Part shown: in pieces, positions 55,184 to 64,000 of the stretch
Numbering within the stretch: position 1 is the first letter of the stretch
How the letters are laid out: each line of letters starts with the position of its first letter
NCBI RefSeq assembly: GCF_021088345.1
Contig: NZ_CP088156.1
Span: forward strand, 1,674,001-1,738,000
From: Bradyrhizobium ontarionense
GTDB taxonomy: Bacteria > Pseudomonadota > Alphaproteobacteria > Rhizobiales > Xanthobacteraceae
Direction of reading: 5' to 3'
Length of the DNA: 64,000 nucleotides
Program-made: the position numbers and the translations under genes
The notes under the pieces: generated by a model
The model's input: the letters and a program-made list of their open reading frames with translations, nothing else
Database searches by the model: none
Told to the model about the DNA's origin: nothing

Positions 55184-55759
55184 TTAAGCCTTGTTCTCTT
55201 TCAGCCAGGCCAGCACGTCGCCTGCGTTCTTGTCCGGCGGAAACACCGGATAGAACACGTGGGTGATGCGCGCGTCGTCCACGATCATCGCCAGCCGCTT
55301 GATCATGACCAGGCCCGCGATCTCCATGGTCGGCAGGCGCAGCGCATTCGTCAGGTCGAGCCTCTCGTCGGACAGTACCGGAAACGGCAGATGCAGGCGG
55401 GAGGCCATCTCGGTCTGGTAGGCGTTGCTCTGCGTCGACAGGCCGAACACATGCGACGCGCCCGCAGCCTTCAGCTCGCCGAACAGGTCGCGAAAGCTGC
55501 AGGCGTGGGGCGTGCAGCCGCGCGCACCCGGGATCATGTCCCAGTCCTCGACCAGCGCGACCTTGCCGGGTTGGCCCGTCCGCGGGTAGGCGAACACGAC
55601 GCTGCGTCCCGGCAGGCCGGACAGCGTCACCAGCGTATCGTCGGTCGCGCGCAGTCCGATCGGCGGAATCGTCATTCCCGAAAGATGATCGGCTGCGCCG
55701 TCGTCGGTCGGTGCCGGAATCCGGCTCCAGTCGACGTCCAACAGGTTCTTCTGATTCAT
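55184..55759 (-). CDS. Peroxiredoxin-like protein
   Basis: Thioredoxin-fold protein of 191 residues resembling the BCP/PrxQ group, which reduces peroxides. Cys82 in ARGCTPHACSF is the likely peroxidatic residue, and Cys87 five residues on is the PrxQ-type resolving position. PGRSVVFAYPRTGQPG and GLSTQSNAYQTEMASRLHLPFPVLSD are typical segments. The usual PG(x)TP loop is changed to GARGCTP, so the family is clear but the subgroup is not. It converges on the uracil-DNA glycosylase gene. Confidence 0.85.
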   Translation of the reverse strand: MNQKNLLDVDWSRIPAPTDDGAADHLSGMTIPPIGLRATDDTLVTLSGLPGRSVVFAYPRTGQPGKVALVEDWDMIPGARGCTPHACSFRDLFGELKAAGASHVFGLSTQSNAYQTEMASRLHLPFPVLSDERLDLTNALRLPTMEIAGLVMIKRLAMIVDDARITHVFYPVFPPDKNAGDVLAWLKENKA

Positions 55760-55804
55760 CGGATCGCTTTCCCAGGCTTGGGCGTCGTTCCGCTCCAGCG
55801 GCCG

Positions 55805-56278
55805 CTATCCTCTTGCCCGCAACAGACGCCCCTTCTCGCGGCCCCAATCGCGCTTCTTCTCGCTCTCGCGCTTGTCGTGCAGCTTCTTGCCCTTGGCCAC
55901 GGCGAGCAGCAGCTTGGCACGGCCACGCTCGTTGAAATAGAGCTTCAGCGGAATGAGCGTCATGCCCTCGCGCTCGACCGCCCCCATCAGCTTGTTGATC
56001 TGCTTGCGATGGAGGAGCAGCTTGCGCGGCCGTTTCGGCTCGTGGTTGAAGCGGTTGGCCTGCAGATATTCGGGAATGTTGGCGTTGATCAGCCAGATCT
56101 CGCCATTGCGCGAATCGGCATAGGATTCCGCGATGGTCGACTTGCCGCCGCGGACCGACTTCACCTCGGTGCCGGTCAGCGCGATGCCGGCCTCGATGGT
56201 GTCCTCGATCGCGTAGTTGAACCGCGCCTTGCGGTTCTCGGCAGCGACTGTGATCTTGGGTTCGTGCTTATCGGCCAT
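55805..56278 (-). CDS. smpB: SsrA-binding protein SmpB
   Basis: Binds tmRNA and carries it to stalled ribosomes. The 157-residue protein shows [32 protein letters not shown] near the start, NIPEY, and the basic C-terminal tail ([21 protein letters not shown]) that enters the decoding site. The ATG overlaps the mscL stop as TGATG (56276-56280). The mscL-smpB pair is downstream of dapA, a common rhizobial order (dapA-smpB). Confidence 0.97.
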   Translation of the reverse strand: MADKHEPKITVAAENRKARFNYAIEDTIEAGIALTGTEVKSVRGGKSTIAESYADSRNGEIWLINANIPEYLQANRFNHEPKRPRKLLLHRKQINKLMGAVEREGMTLIPLKLYFNERGRAKLLLAVAKGKKLHDKRESEKKRDWGREKGRLLRARG

Positions 56279-56694
56279 CAGGTTTTTTTCAGGAGATCAC
56301 GGATCTCGGTCAACAATACGACCTCGGGTGAAGGCTTCGCCGGCGCCGCGGGCGCGGCGGCTTCGTTGCGCTTCAACTTGTTCATCAGGCGGATGATCAT
56401 GAACAGCACGAAGGCGATGATGAAGAAATTCAGGGTGAGTGTCAGGAAGCTGCCATAAGCTAGCACGGCGCCCTGCTTCTTGGCGTCGACGAGATTGGTC
56501 TCCGTGACCTTGCTGGAAAGTGCCAGGAAGTAGTTCGAGAAATCGAGGCCGCCGGTGATCGCGCCGACGATCGGCATGATGACGTCGGCGACGAGCGAGG
56601 TGACGATGGCGCCGAAGGCCGCGCCGATGATGACGCCGACCGCGAGGTCGACGACATTGCCCTTCATCGCGAACTCGCGAAATTCCTTCAACAT
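56278..56694 (-). CDS. mscL: Large-conductance mechanosensitive channel
   Basis: Osmotic safety valve of the inner membrane, a homopentamer. The 138-residue protein starts [28 protein letters not shown], the diagnostic TM1 (about 15-40), and has TM2 at about 80-102 ([22 protein letters not shown]) and a cytoplasmic helix rich in Ala/Pro/Lys. It lies between dapA and smpB on the same strand and overlaps smpB by one base. Confidence 0.97.
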   Translation of the reverse strand: MLKEFREFAMKGNVVDLAVGVIIGAAFGAIVTSLVADVIMPIVGAITGGLDFSNYFLALSSKVTETNLVDAKKQGAVLAYGSFLTLTLNFFIIAFVLFMIIRLMNKLKRNEAAAPAAPAKPSPEVVLLTEIRDLLKKT

Positions 56695-56764
56695 GCTCGC
56701 ATCCCCCCTCGGCTTTGCGAGGAAACCTCGCGACTTTCCCCGGTATTCGAACTTCTCTGGGATC

Positions 56765-57655
56765 TCAGTTGATCAGGCCGGCATGGACCATGGCGTCACG
56801 GACCGCGACGCGAGTCGGCTCCGAGACCGGCACCATCGGCAGCCGCAGTTTCTCCTCGATCTTGCCGAGCAGCGACAGCGCATATTTCACCGGCGCCGGA
56901 TTGGACTCGATGAACAGGTTCGTATGCAGCGGCATCAGCTTGTCGTGGATCTTCAGAGCGGTGGCCACATCGCCCTTCTGCCAGGCGGTGTGGAACTCCG
57001 AACACAGCCGCGGCGCGACGTTCGAGGTCACGGAGATGCAGCCATGGCCGCCATGCGCCATGTAGCCGATCACGGTGGCGTCCTCGCCCGAGAGCTGGTT
57101 GAAGTCCTCGCCCATCGCCGCGCGCTGCTGCGACACCCGCACCATGCTCGCGGTGGCGTCCTTCACGCCGGCGATGTTCTTCAGCTCGAACAGCCGCTTC
57201 ATGGTGTCGACGGACATGTCGATCACCGAGCGCGGCGGGATGTTGTAGATGATGATCGGAATGCCGATCGCATCGTTGATCGCCTTGAAGTGCTGATACA
57301 GGCCCTCCTGCGTCGGCTTGTTGTAATAGGGCGTCACCACCAGCACCGCGTCCGCTCCCGCCTTCTCGGCGTGCTCGGCGAGCTCGACCGCTTCCTTGGT
57401 GGAGTTGGAGCCGGCGCCCGCGATGACGGGCACGCGCCCCTTGGCCTCGGCGATGCACCATTCGACCACCCGCTTGTGCTCGTCATGGCTGAGCGTCGGG
57501 CTCTCGCCGGTGGTGCCGACCGGCACCAGGCCATGGGTGCCCTCGTCGATCTGCCAGTTCACCAGGCTGCGGAATGCCGCCTCATCCACGGAACCGTTCT
57601 TGAAAGGAGTGACCAAGGCGGTGAAAGAGCCTCGGAAATTCGTCTTGGCTGCCAT
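56765..57655 (-). CDS. dapA: 4-hydroxy-tetrahydrodipicolinate synthase
   Basis: First committed step of lysine and diaminopimelate synthesis, from pyruvate and aspartate semialdehyde. The 296-residue TIM barrel from ATG 57653-57655 has the pyruvate-binding TTGES (48-52), Tyr137 in [10 protein letters not shown] and the Schiff-base Lys165 in [10 protein letters not shown] seven-residue longer start (57676) is possible but lacks a better ribosome site. It is first in the dapA-mscL-smpB run and divergent from the lytic transglycosylase gene. Confidence 0.97.
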   Translation of the reverse strand: MAAKTNFRGSFTALVTPFKNGSVDEAAFRSLVNWQIDEGTHGLVPVGTTGESPTLSHDEHKRVVEWCIAEAKGRVPVIAGAGSNSTKEAVELAEHAEKAGADAVLVVTPYYNKPTQEGLYQHFKAINDAIGIPIIIYNIPPRSVIDMSVDTMKRLFELKNIAGVKDATASMVRVSQQRAAMGEDFNQLSGEDATVIGYMAHGGHGCISVTSNVAPRLCSEFHTAWQKGDVATALKIHDKLMPLHTNLFIESNPAPVKYALSLLGKIEEKLRLPMVPVSEPTRVAVRDAMVHAGLIN

Positions 57656-58018
57656 GAAACTCCCTCCCAAACGCACGTTGGCCCCTGTGCGGAGCGCACT
57701 TCATACCGGGTCCGGACACAAGGCGGAAGGCCCGCACTGAGGTCGGCTGCCTTCTCAACAGACACACCGGCGCCCCGAACCGGCGGGTCTGCGCTGACGG
57801 TCCCCGATTCGCCGCCCCGCGCCGGTGGCCGTCCCAATTGAAAGCCGCTTCCGGACCGGTTCCGTTCGTCCCGCAGGAACACGGTGCCGCCCTTCGGTCG
57901 TGATTTTGCCGCGGTGTTGGCGCAGGTTGCAACTCATCGCGGTACATTTAGTATTTGTTCACCTTTTCGATAGACCAAGTTCGTCAGGGATCGAAGTCAT
58001 CTGCCGCAAAGGAACGCC
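57656..58018. other. Divergent promoter region between dapA and slt
   Basis: No gene is seen. A candidate slt promoter is TTGCAA (57927-57932) and AGTATT (57950-57955), 17 bases apart, 64 bases ahead of the GTG start. The rest is GC-rich without clear repeats. Confidence 0.4.
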
Positions 58019-60325
58019 GTGCCCTTTCCTGCTCGCGCCGCCGCATTGCGATCGACCGCCCTGCCGACGTCCCTCTTGGTGTCCCTGGCCGCCAGCCTGA
58101 CGCTCGGATTGGCTCTGGGCGCAGACATCGCTCTTGCCAAGGACAAGGTTCCGCTGCCGAAAGCACGTCCGATCGCGCGCAGCGTGGTTCCGAAGACCAC
58201 CGCCAGCGAGGCACCGGGCGAGTCCCGGAACAAGGTCGACGCCCGGGCCGAGGCCAAAGCCGACATCAAGAGTGGAACCAAGGGCTCCGGCGAACCGCCA
58301 CGACCGGCCCCGAGGGATATCACGCCGGGTCCGGCGACGAACCTGCCGCCACGCCAGCACGCCGCCCTGCCGGCCTCCCGCAAGCCGATCGCTCCCGCCG
58401 CCGTCGCCGCCACGGCTTCAACCTCGCAATCGGACAAGGATGCGCTGGAAAACGTGATCGAGCTGGTGCGCAAGCACAAGCCGGACGACGCCACCCAGGT
58501 CGAGCAGGCGATCTCGGATCCGGTGGCACGCAAGCTCGCCGAATGGGTGATTCTGCGCAGCGACAACAACAATGCGACGGTCGAACGCTACCGCGCCTTC
58601 ATCACGGCCAATCCGAGCTGGCCGTCGCAAACCTTCCTGCGCCGCCGCCTGGAGGCGGCGCTGTGGGACGACAAGCGCGACGACGCCGTTGTGTGGTCCT
58701 GGTTCGAGAACGAATCGCCGCTGTCGGCCAAGGGCCGGTTTGCGCTGGCCCGGGTCATGCTCAACCGTGGCGACCGCGCCAATGCCGAGCGCCTGGTGCG
58801 GGAGGCCTGGCGCAACGACGCCATGTCCGAGGACACCGAGAACACCATCCTCGACCAGTTCGGAGCGCTGCTGTCCGGCGGCGATCACAAGGCGCGGATG
58901 GACACGCTGCTGTACGGCAGCGAGCATGAGGCGGCGCTGCGCGCTGCGAAGCGGCTCGGCTCGGGCCATGTGGCGCTCGCCAAGGCGCGGATCGCGACCT
59001 ACCGCAAGGCCGCCAACAGCCGCGCCCTGCTCGACGCCGTCCCGCACGAGCTGCACGGCGACGCCGGCTACATCTTCAGCCGCATCCAGCTGCTGCGGCG
59101 CGACGAGAACTTCGCCGAGGCGGCTCAGCTGATGCTGAACGCGCCCAAGGATCCCGGCCGGCTGCACAATCTCGACGAATGGTGGATCGAGCGCCGCCTG
59201 CTGGCGCGCAAGATGGTCGACACCGGGGAATACCGCAACGCCTATCTGATTGCCCGCGACGCGGCGCTGCCGAACCGTGACATCTATAAGACCGAGCAGG
59301 AATTCACCGCCGGCTGGATCGCGCTGCGCTTCCTCAACGACCCGTCGACAGCCGCCCAGCACTTTGCCCGCATCGGTGTCGGCAGCGTCAATCCGACCAC
59401 GTTGGCGCGGGCCGGCTATTGGCAGGGACGCGCTGCCGAGGCTATGGGCCGCATGCAGGAGGCGCGTGCGGCCTACACCACGGCGGCCGAGCAGTCGACG
59501 AGCTATTACGGGCAGCTGGCGCGGGCGAAGCTCGGACTGCCGCAGCTCGGGCTCAATGCCGCACCGAGCGGCCGCAGCCGCGGTGCCGACAGGCTGGAGG
59601 TCGTGCGGGCGGCGCAGCTGCTCTACGATCTCGACGAGGGCGAGGTCGCGATCCCGATGTTCGCCGACATGGGCGACAATGGCGATTCCGACGTGCTGGT
59701 CGGGCTCGCCGAGACCGCGGCGCGGAGCAGCGACGCCCGGGCCACGCTGCTGGTCGGCAAGGCCGCGCTCAATCGCGGGCTGCCGTTCGACCACTACGCC
59801 TATCCCGTGACCGGGATTCCGCCGTTCCGATCGATCGGGCCCGAGGTCGAGCAGAGCGTGATCTTCTCGATCGCGCGCCAGGAGAGCGCTTTCAATCAGG
59901 CCGTGGTGTCACCGGCACAGGCCTATGGACTGATGCAGGTCACTCCGGATGCGGGACGCTACGTCTGCAAGCGCGCCGGCGTCGGCTTCGACCTGAACCG
60001 GATGAAGACTGACCCCGTCTACAATGCCCAGCTCGGCGCGGCAGAGCTCGGCGGCCTGCTCGAGGACTACCGCGGCTCGTACATCATGACGTTCGCGGCC
60101 TACAATGCCGGCCGCGGCAGCGTGAGGAAATGGGTCGAGCGCTATGGCGACCCGCGCGATCCCAAGGTCGACGCGGTCGACTGGGTCGAGCTGATCCCCT
60201 TCGCGGAGACCCGCAACTACGTGCAGCGCGTGATGGAGAACCTGCAGGTCTACCGCGCCCGCTTCGGCGGCGGCGCGCGGCTGCAGATCGAGGCCGATCT
60301 GCGCCGCGGCGCGGTGGTCGAGTAG
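58019..60325 (+). CDS. slt: Soluble lytic murein transglycosylase
   Basis: Periplasmic enzyme that cleaves peptidoglycan with formation of 1,6-anhydro ends. The 768-residue protein starts at GTG 58019-58021, has a signal peptide (about 1-40), a low-complexity linker (about 45-135), then the superhelical U/L domain, and a C-terminal SLT domain with catalytic Glu622 in FSIARQESAFNQ, YGLMQVTP and AAYNAGRGSVRKW. The linker is Ala/Pro/Lys-rich. The stop codon falls in the first unit of a GTAGCGA array. It is divergent from dapA and converges on a porin gene. Confidence 0.95.
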   Translation: MPFPARAAALRSTALPTSLLVSLAASLTLGLALGADIALAKDKVPLPKARPIARSVVPKTTASEAPGESRNKVDARAEAKADIKSGTKGSGEPPRPAPRDITPGPATNLPPRQHAALPASRKPIAPAAVAATASTSQSDKDALENVIELVRKHKPDDATQVEQAISDPVARKLAEWVILRSDNNNATVERYRAFITANPSWPSQTFLRRRLEAALWDDKRDDAVVWSWFENESPLSAKGRFALARVMLNRGDRANAERLVREAWRNDAMSEDTENTILDQFGALLSGGDHKARMDTLLYGSEHEAALRAAKRLGSGHVALAKARIATYRKAANSRALLDAVPHELHGDAGYIFSRIQLLRRDENFAEAAQLMLNAPKDPGRLHNLDEWWIERRLLARKMVDTGEYRNAYLIARDAALPNRDIYKTEQEFTAGWIALRFLNDPSTAAQHFARIGVGSVNPTTLARAGYWQGRAAEAMGRMQEARAAYTTAAEQSTSYYGQLARAKLGLPQLGLNAAPSGRSRGADRLEVVRAAQLLYDLDEGEVAIPMFADMGDNGDSDVLVGLAETAARSSDARATLLVGKAALNRGLPFDHYAYPVTGIPPFRSIGPEVEQSVIFSIARQESAFNQAVVSPAQAYGLMQVTPDAGRYVCKRAGVGFDLNRMKTDPVYNAQLGAAELGGLLEDYRGSYIMTFAAYNAGRGSVRKWVERYGDPRDPKVDAVDWVELIPFAETRNYVQRVMENLQVYRARFGGGARLQIEADLRRGAVVE

Positions 60326-60403
60326 CGAGTAGCGAGTAGCGAGTAGCGAGTAGCGAGACGAACCTTCGTTCGTCCGTCAACTGCTATTCGCTACTCCCTA
60401 TTC
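60322..60403. repeat. GTAGCGA heptamer array with inverted partner between slt and porin genes
   Basis: Five tandem GTAGCGA units (60322-60356) begin inside the slt stop codon. The inverted partner CTATTCGCTACTCCCTATTC lies at 60384-60403, and the two can pair. It is the same family as 12238-12315, and, as there, it lies between convergent genes. Heptamer units of this type can expand by slippage, so copy number may vary between strains. Confidence 0.85.
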
Positions 60404-60420
60404 CACCGCTCGCCGATCCG

Positions 60421-61965
60421 TTACCAGTTGCGCTGGGCGCGCAGCAGCAGCGAGACCGAGTCCTGGTCCTTCAGCTGGTAGGTGGTCGCGGGCTTGGCGA
60501 TGGCCGGGACGGCCGGTGCAGTCGCCACGCCCGTGAACTTCTGATCCAGCCGGGTCCAGGCGACATCGGCCGAGAACGTCAGGTTCTTGACCGGCGTCCA
60601 ACGGGTGATCACGCCGAGAGTCGAGATATTGAAGTCCGGGTTGCAGTTCGCCGGCGTGATGCCGAGCGCGACTACGCCGGCGCCGTTGCAGATCAATCCC
60701 TTCGCCGTCGCGTTGTACTTCACGGCGCTCCAGGAGCCGTAGACCGCCGTATTCCAGAACGGATCCCAGTTGTGGGTGAAGGCGCCGCGGAAGCCGTAGG
60801 TCGTCGTCAGCTGCTGCTGGGTGCCGACGCCGAACACGGAGTCGGACACTCCGGCAAAGCCGAGGCTCTGATACGCGCCCGCCATGTTGCTGCCGCCATA
60901 CATCGCGTAGTTGATCGGCGCGAGGCTCTGGAAGTTGTAGCGGCTGGCGCCGTTGGTGTAGACGCCCTGCAGGTTGATCGTGTCACCGACACCCGTCGGA
61001 ATATTCTTGATCGACAGAGCGAGCTGGCCGGCGAAGCCCCATTTGTCGGCGGGGTGGCCGGTGACCTCGGTCGGGCCAAAGAACCCGGCATGATTGTCGT
61101 GGGCCGCGAACGAGGCCTGGAACAGGCCCCAGGCCTGATCGACGCGGACATTGCCGACGATGTCCGGCGCCACCTGGCCGCCGAAGGCGTTGGCGCCGTA
61201 GGCGCCGGTGACGACGCCGCCGGCAGTCTGCAGCGACGTGTTCCAGAGGTTCGATTGCCCGTACAGCGCCGCTTCCTGGGCGGAAACCGAGGCCGTGATG
61301 CCCGATCCGAAGTCGAACGTGTAGCTCAACTGGTTGACGCCGGTGATCGAACCGCCGCCGCCGGTCAGGCCGTCGAAATTGTTGCCGGGATAGTTGCTCC
61401 AGGGCGCATCGAACTGCGACACGGCCTTACCCATGGTGAAACCGGCGAACTGGATGAAGGCGTAGAAGACGCCGAGGGTACCGCCGCCGATGCCGTCATT
61501 GGATAGACCGTTCACGGCGGTCAGGCCGGCGGTGTTGGCAGCGCCGGTGTTGTAGAACGTACCGCCGTTTCCGGCGCCGGCGTAAGTGCCCGAGGTCCAT
61601 TGGAACACCGCATCAAAGAATGTGCGGACCACGCCGTATTCGGTCGCGGTGCGGGTGTCGATGCTGAGGTCAGCACGCGAGCGCGTGGTGTAGTAGTTGC
61701 TGTACCGGTTGTTGGCGCCGGCCACACCATTTACGGCATTTTGAAAGATCGTATTCGTACCGAACCCGGCCTCGACGCGCAGATAACCGCCGAGCTTGAT
61801 ACAGGTGTCCGTACCGGGGATGTAGAAGAAACCGGCGCCGTACAAGGAGCACACCCTCACATACTCGACCGGTTTGGCCTTGATCGGAAGGTCGGCTGCC
61901 TGAGCCCCACTCATGGCGAGCAAAGCCGCCGCTGAGCCCAGAACAAGGCTCTTCACAGTCTTCAT
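60421..61965 (-). CDS. Outer-membrane porin (porin_2 family), copy 1
   Basis: Trimeric outer-membrane beta-barrel porin of 514 residues from ATG 61963-61965. The signal peptide (about 1-24) ends AQA/ADLP. The mature protein begins with the family pattern KPVEYVRVCSLYGAGFFYIPGTDTCIKLGGYLRVE and has barrel strands rich in aromatic and Gly residues, ending RAQRNW with the C-terminal aromatic residue needed for assembly. A paralogue lies at 62531-64000 on the same strand, 565 bases upstream. Both end with the same RAQRNW. Confidence 0.95.
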   Translation of the reverse strand: MKTVKSLVLGSAAALLAMSGAQAADLPIKAKPVEYVRVCSLYGAGFFYIPGTDTCIKLGGYLRVEAGFGTNTIFQNAVNGVAGANNRYSNYYTTRSRADLSIDTRTATEYGVVRTFFDAVFQWTSGTYAGAGNGGTFYNTGAANTAGLTAVNGLSNDGIGGGTLGVFYAFIQFAGFTMGKAVSQFDAPWSNYPGNNFDGLTGGGGSITGVNQLSYTFDFGSGITASVSAQEAALYGQSNLWNTSLQTAGGVVTGAYGANAFGGQVAPDIVGNVRVDQAWGLFQASFAAHDNHAGFFGPTEVTGHPADKWGFAGQLALSIKNIPTGVGDTINLQGVYTNGASRYNFQSLAPINYAMYGGSNMAGAYQSLGFAGVSDSVFGVGTQQQLTTTYGFRGAFTHNWDPFWNTAVYGSWSAVKYNATAKGLICNGAGVVALGITPANCNPDFNISTLGVITRWTPVKNLTFSADVAWTRLDQKFTGVATAPAVPAIAKPATTYQLKDQDSVSLLLRAQRNW

Positions 61966-62530
61966 ACTAACCTCCAAATTTCTCACTTCAGACAGGCCTG
62001 ACTCGAGATCGAACGTCCGCCCCCACGGTGTCGGTTCGTCTCCAGCCGCCCTACAGTGCCCGCGCATAGCGTTGCAGTCGGAACGATCGCGCGGCGAATT
62101 TGGTGTTTTATCGGACCATTCTCGTGACGCCACGAAACACGCCTGTGGCGAGGCCGGGGCGACGCACGCTCCAGCCCGAGGTCCGACATCAATATGCCCA
62201 GAATGAGGGTCGCCGTCGGCAATGCGCCGTCAGCATGGCTGGAATGGAGCGGGACGTCGGCGAGCGGCCCGAATCTCCGGGCCCGTCATCGCACGTGGTC
62301 AACCGGACCCTCGCCTCTCAATTTCGAGGACGATAGGGCTACTGTTCGCCGCCGGCACGTGCGCGCGGAGTTGCAGGATTATCAGCGTCCGGTTAGGCGC
62401 ATCCCGCGACCACGGCGATGTCGTCCAGAGGCGTGGCCTTGCCGAGGTGCGTCCTCACCTCCGCGGCCAAACGAAAACCCCCGGCAGTTGCCTGCCGGGG
62501 GTTCGTCAAATCGCCGTCAGGCGATCTGTA
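61966..62530. other. 565-base intergenic region between the two porin genes
   Basis: Holds the promoter and leader of the first porin copy and the terminator of the second (62476-62503). I find no coding sequence with a ribosome site and codon pattern; a few plus-strand frames up to 150 codons run antisense to this non-coding DNA and look accidental. A long leader is common for porin genes and may be a target of small RNAs, but none is seen. Confidence 0.6.
62470..62503 (-). terminator. Intrinsic terminator of porin copy 2
   Basis: A 12-bp stem (62476-62487 with 62492-62503) with a 4-base loop; on the minus strand the stem is followed by UUUUCGUUU. It begins 28 bases past the porin stop codon. 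This separates the transcripts of the two tandem porins. Confidence 0.85.
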
Positions 62531-64000
62531 TTACCAGTTGCGCTGAGCGCGGATCAGAACCGAGACCGAGTTCTGGTCCTTCAGCTCGTACACAGCCGCC
62601 GGCTTCGCCGACGCACCGCCAGCCGCCGCCAGGGTGGCGTTGCCGGTGAACTTCTGGTCGAGGTTGGTCCAGGCCACGTCCGCCGAGAAGGTCAGGTTCT
62701 TGACCGGGGTCCAGCGGGTGATCAGGCCCAGCGAGGAGATGTTGAAGTCCGGGTTGCAGCTTGCGACTGCGATACCCAGGCCCGCAACACCAGCGCCGTT
62801 GCAGATCAAAGCCTTGGCGTTGCCGTTGTAGCGCAGAGCAGCCCACGACCCGTAGATCGCCGTGTTCCAGTAGGCGTTCCAGTTGTGGGTGTAGCCACCG
62901 CGGAAGCCATAGCTCGTGGTCAGCTCCTGAGCGGTGCCGACACCGAACACCGAGTCAGACACGCCAGCGAAGCCGACGCTCTGGTAGGAGCCGTTGCCCG
63001 ATCCGCTGAAGATCTGGTAGGTGGTCGGCACGAGGCTCTGGGCGTTGTAACGGGTTGCACCGTTGGTGTAGACGCCCTGGATGTTGATCGTGTCGCCAGG
63101 TCCGGTCGGGATGTTCTTGATCGACAGAGCCAGCTGACCAGCCCAGCCCCACTTGTCGGACGGATGACCGGAAGTCTCGGCGACGCCGTAGTAGCCGGCG
63201 TGGTTGTCGTGAGCCGCGAACGACGCCTGGAACAGACCCCAAGCCTGGTCGACGCGGACCATGCCGACGACGTCCGGAGCAACTTGGCCGCCGATCGCGT
63301 TGGTGCCGTAGGAGCCACCGAACACACCGGCAGCGGACTGCAGGGCACCCGAGGTGTTCCAGATGTTGGTGGTGTAGTAGGCTGCCTGTTCCTGGGCCGA
63401 GATCGTGGCCGTGATGCCGGAGCCGAAGTCGGCGGTGTAGCTCAGCTGGTTGACGCCGGTGACGGTGCCGCCGCCGCCCCACAGACCGTCGAAGTTGTTG
63501 CCCGGATAGTTGGTCCAGGGCGTGTCGAACTGCGACACGGCCTTACCCATCGTGAAGCCGGCGAACTGGATGAAGGCGTAGTACACACCGAGCGAGCCGC
63601 CGGCGATGCCGTCGTTGCTCAGGCCGTTGACCGAGGTCAGGCCAGCGGTGTTGGCTGCGCCGGTGCCGTAGAAGGTACCGCCGTTGCCGGTGCCGGCATA
63701 GTTGTTGGACGTCCACGAGAAGGTCAGGTCGGCGAAGGTGCGGACCACGCCGTACTCGGTCGCGGTGCGCGTGTCGATGTTCAGGTCTTCACGCGAACGG
63801 GTGTAGAAGTAGTTGCTGTAGCGGTTGTTCAGGCCCGACGGAGGCGTGACAGCGTTGTTGTACGAGCCGTTCGCACCGAACGCCGTTTCAACACGCAGAT
63901 AACCACCGAGCTTGATGCAGGTGTCGGTGCCGGGAATGTAGTAGAAACCCGCACCGTACAGGGAGCAAACCTTCACATACTCGACCGCTTTGGCCTTGAT
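62531..64000 (-). CDS. Outer-membrane porin (porin_2 family), copy 2, 5' end missing
   Basis: Paralogue of the porin at 60421. About 490 codons are in view; the signal peptide and start lie right of the window. The visible amino end reads IKAKAVEYVKVCSLYGAGFYYIPG, aligning with residue 28 onward of copy 1. The two share the barrel pattern, the cysteine pair and the C-terminal RAQRNW. A strong terminator follows. Tandem near-identical porins are common in Bradyrhizobium and can recombine. Confidence 0.95.
   Translation of the reverse strand: MKAKAVEYVKVCSLYGAGFYYIPGTDTCIKLGGYLRVETAFGANGSYNNAVTPPSGLNNRYSNYFYTRSREDLNIDTRTATEYGVVRTFADLTFSWTSNNYAGTGNGGTFYGTGAANTAGLTSVNGLSNDGIAGGSLGVYYAFIQFAGFTMGKAVSQFDTPWTNYPGNNFDGLWGGGGTVTGVNQLSYTADFGSGITATISAQEQAAYYTTNIWNTSGALQSAAGVFGGSYGTNAIGGQVAPDVVGMVRVDQAWGLFQASFAAHDNHAGYYGVAETSGHPSDKWGWAGQLALSIKNIPTGPGDTINIQGVYTNGATRYNAQSLVPTTYQIFSGSGNGSYQSVGFAGVSDSVFGVGTAQELTTSYGFRGGYTHNWNAYWNTAIYGSWAALRYNGNAKALICNGAGVAGLGIAVASCNPDFNISSLGLITRWTPVKNLTFSADVAWTNLDQKFTGNATLAAAGGASAKPAAVYELKDQNSVSVLIRAQRNW

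Noticed and set aside
62100..62649. Plus-strand frames between the porin genes
   Set aside because: They lack start signals and codon pattern and extend antisense into the porin coding region.

Overview
The window looks like chromosomal DNA of a slow-growing alphaproteobacterium of the Bradyrhizobium type. The evidence is very high GC, a glyA-nrdR-ribD-ribE-ribH-nusB-thiL run, a pdxJ-acpS-lepB-rnc-era-recO run preceded by rpoZ-rsh, a magnesium-type HemB, Nramp and Fur-family (Mur-like) manganese control, tandem 'porin_2' outer-membrane porins, and several palindromic repeat families of the sort scattered through Bradyrhizobium genomes. Genus assignment is inference from gene content and order. 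I see no phage, IS transposase, CRISPR, tRNA or rRNA.

Layout. 1-6.6 kb is a minus-strand housekeeping run (hppA fragment, thiL, nusB, riboflavin genes, nrdR, glyA). 6.8-16 kb holds small unknown genes, a MarR-type regulator with a membrane neighbour, hemB, an RDD protein, a protein aminoacyltransferase, mntH, a methyltransferase and an MFS exporter. 16-22.6 kb is rich in stress and metal functions: UspA, a class III cyclase, ArsC, two cation diffusion facilitators and a chromate operon (rhodanese-ChrB plus ChrA). 22.7-30.4 kb has a secreted lactonase-like hydrolase, parC, an alpha/beta hydrolase, a glycine-rich secreted protein and a two-component system with a strongly structured leader. 30.6-43.6 kb is an accessory metabolic block: an orphan substrate-binding protein with a flavoprotein, an SDR and an IclR regulator; a tandem glycine riboswitch ahead of a D-amino-acid dehydrogenase; and a LysR-controlled flavoprotein plus thiamine-diphosphate enzyme, with two glutathione-transferase-fold genes nearby. 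43.7-57.7 kb returns to core functions (recO, era, rnc, lepB, acpS, pdxJ, rsh, rpoZ, a NYN protein, a type-5 uracil-DNA glycosylase, smpB, mscL, dapA). 57.7-64 kb holds a soluble lytic transglycosylase and two tandem porin genes, the second cut by the window edge.

The regulatory DNA is the most informative part. I found a Mur-type box at mntH; a promoter with a palindrome filling a 19-base spacer at the chromate operon; two copies of a 10-base palindrome 22 bases apart between the LysR gene and its divergent target; a tandem glycine riboswitch; and a large stem-loop leader, with a competing upstream pairing, before the two-component system. Three palindromic or heptamer-array repeats sit exactly between convergent gene pairs. 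No single feature is clearly a new biological system. The best candidates for new biology are the two uncharacterised flavoprotein clusters, the two-component leader and the long low-complexity extension of RNase III.
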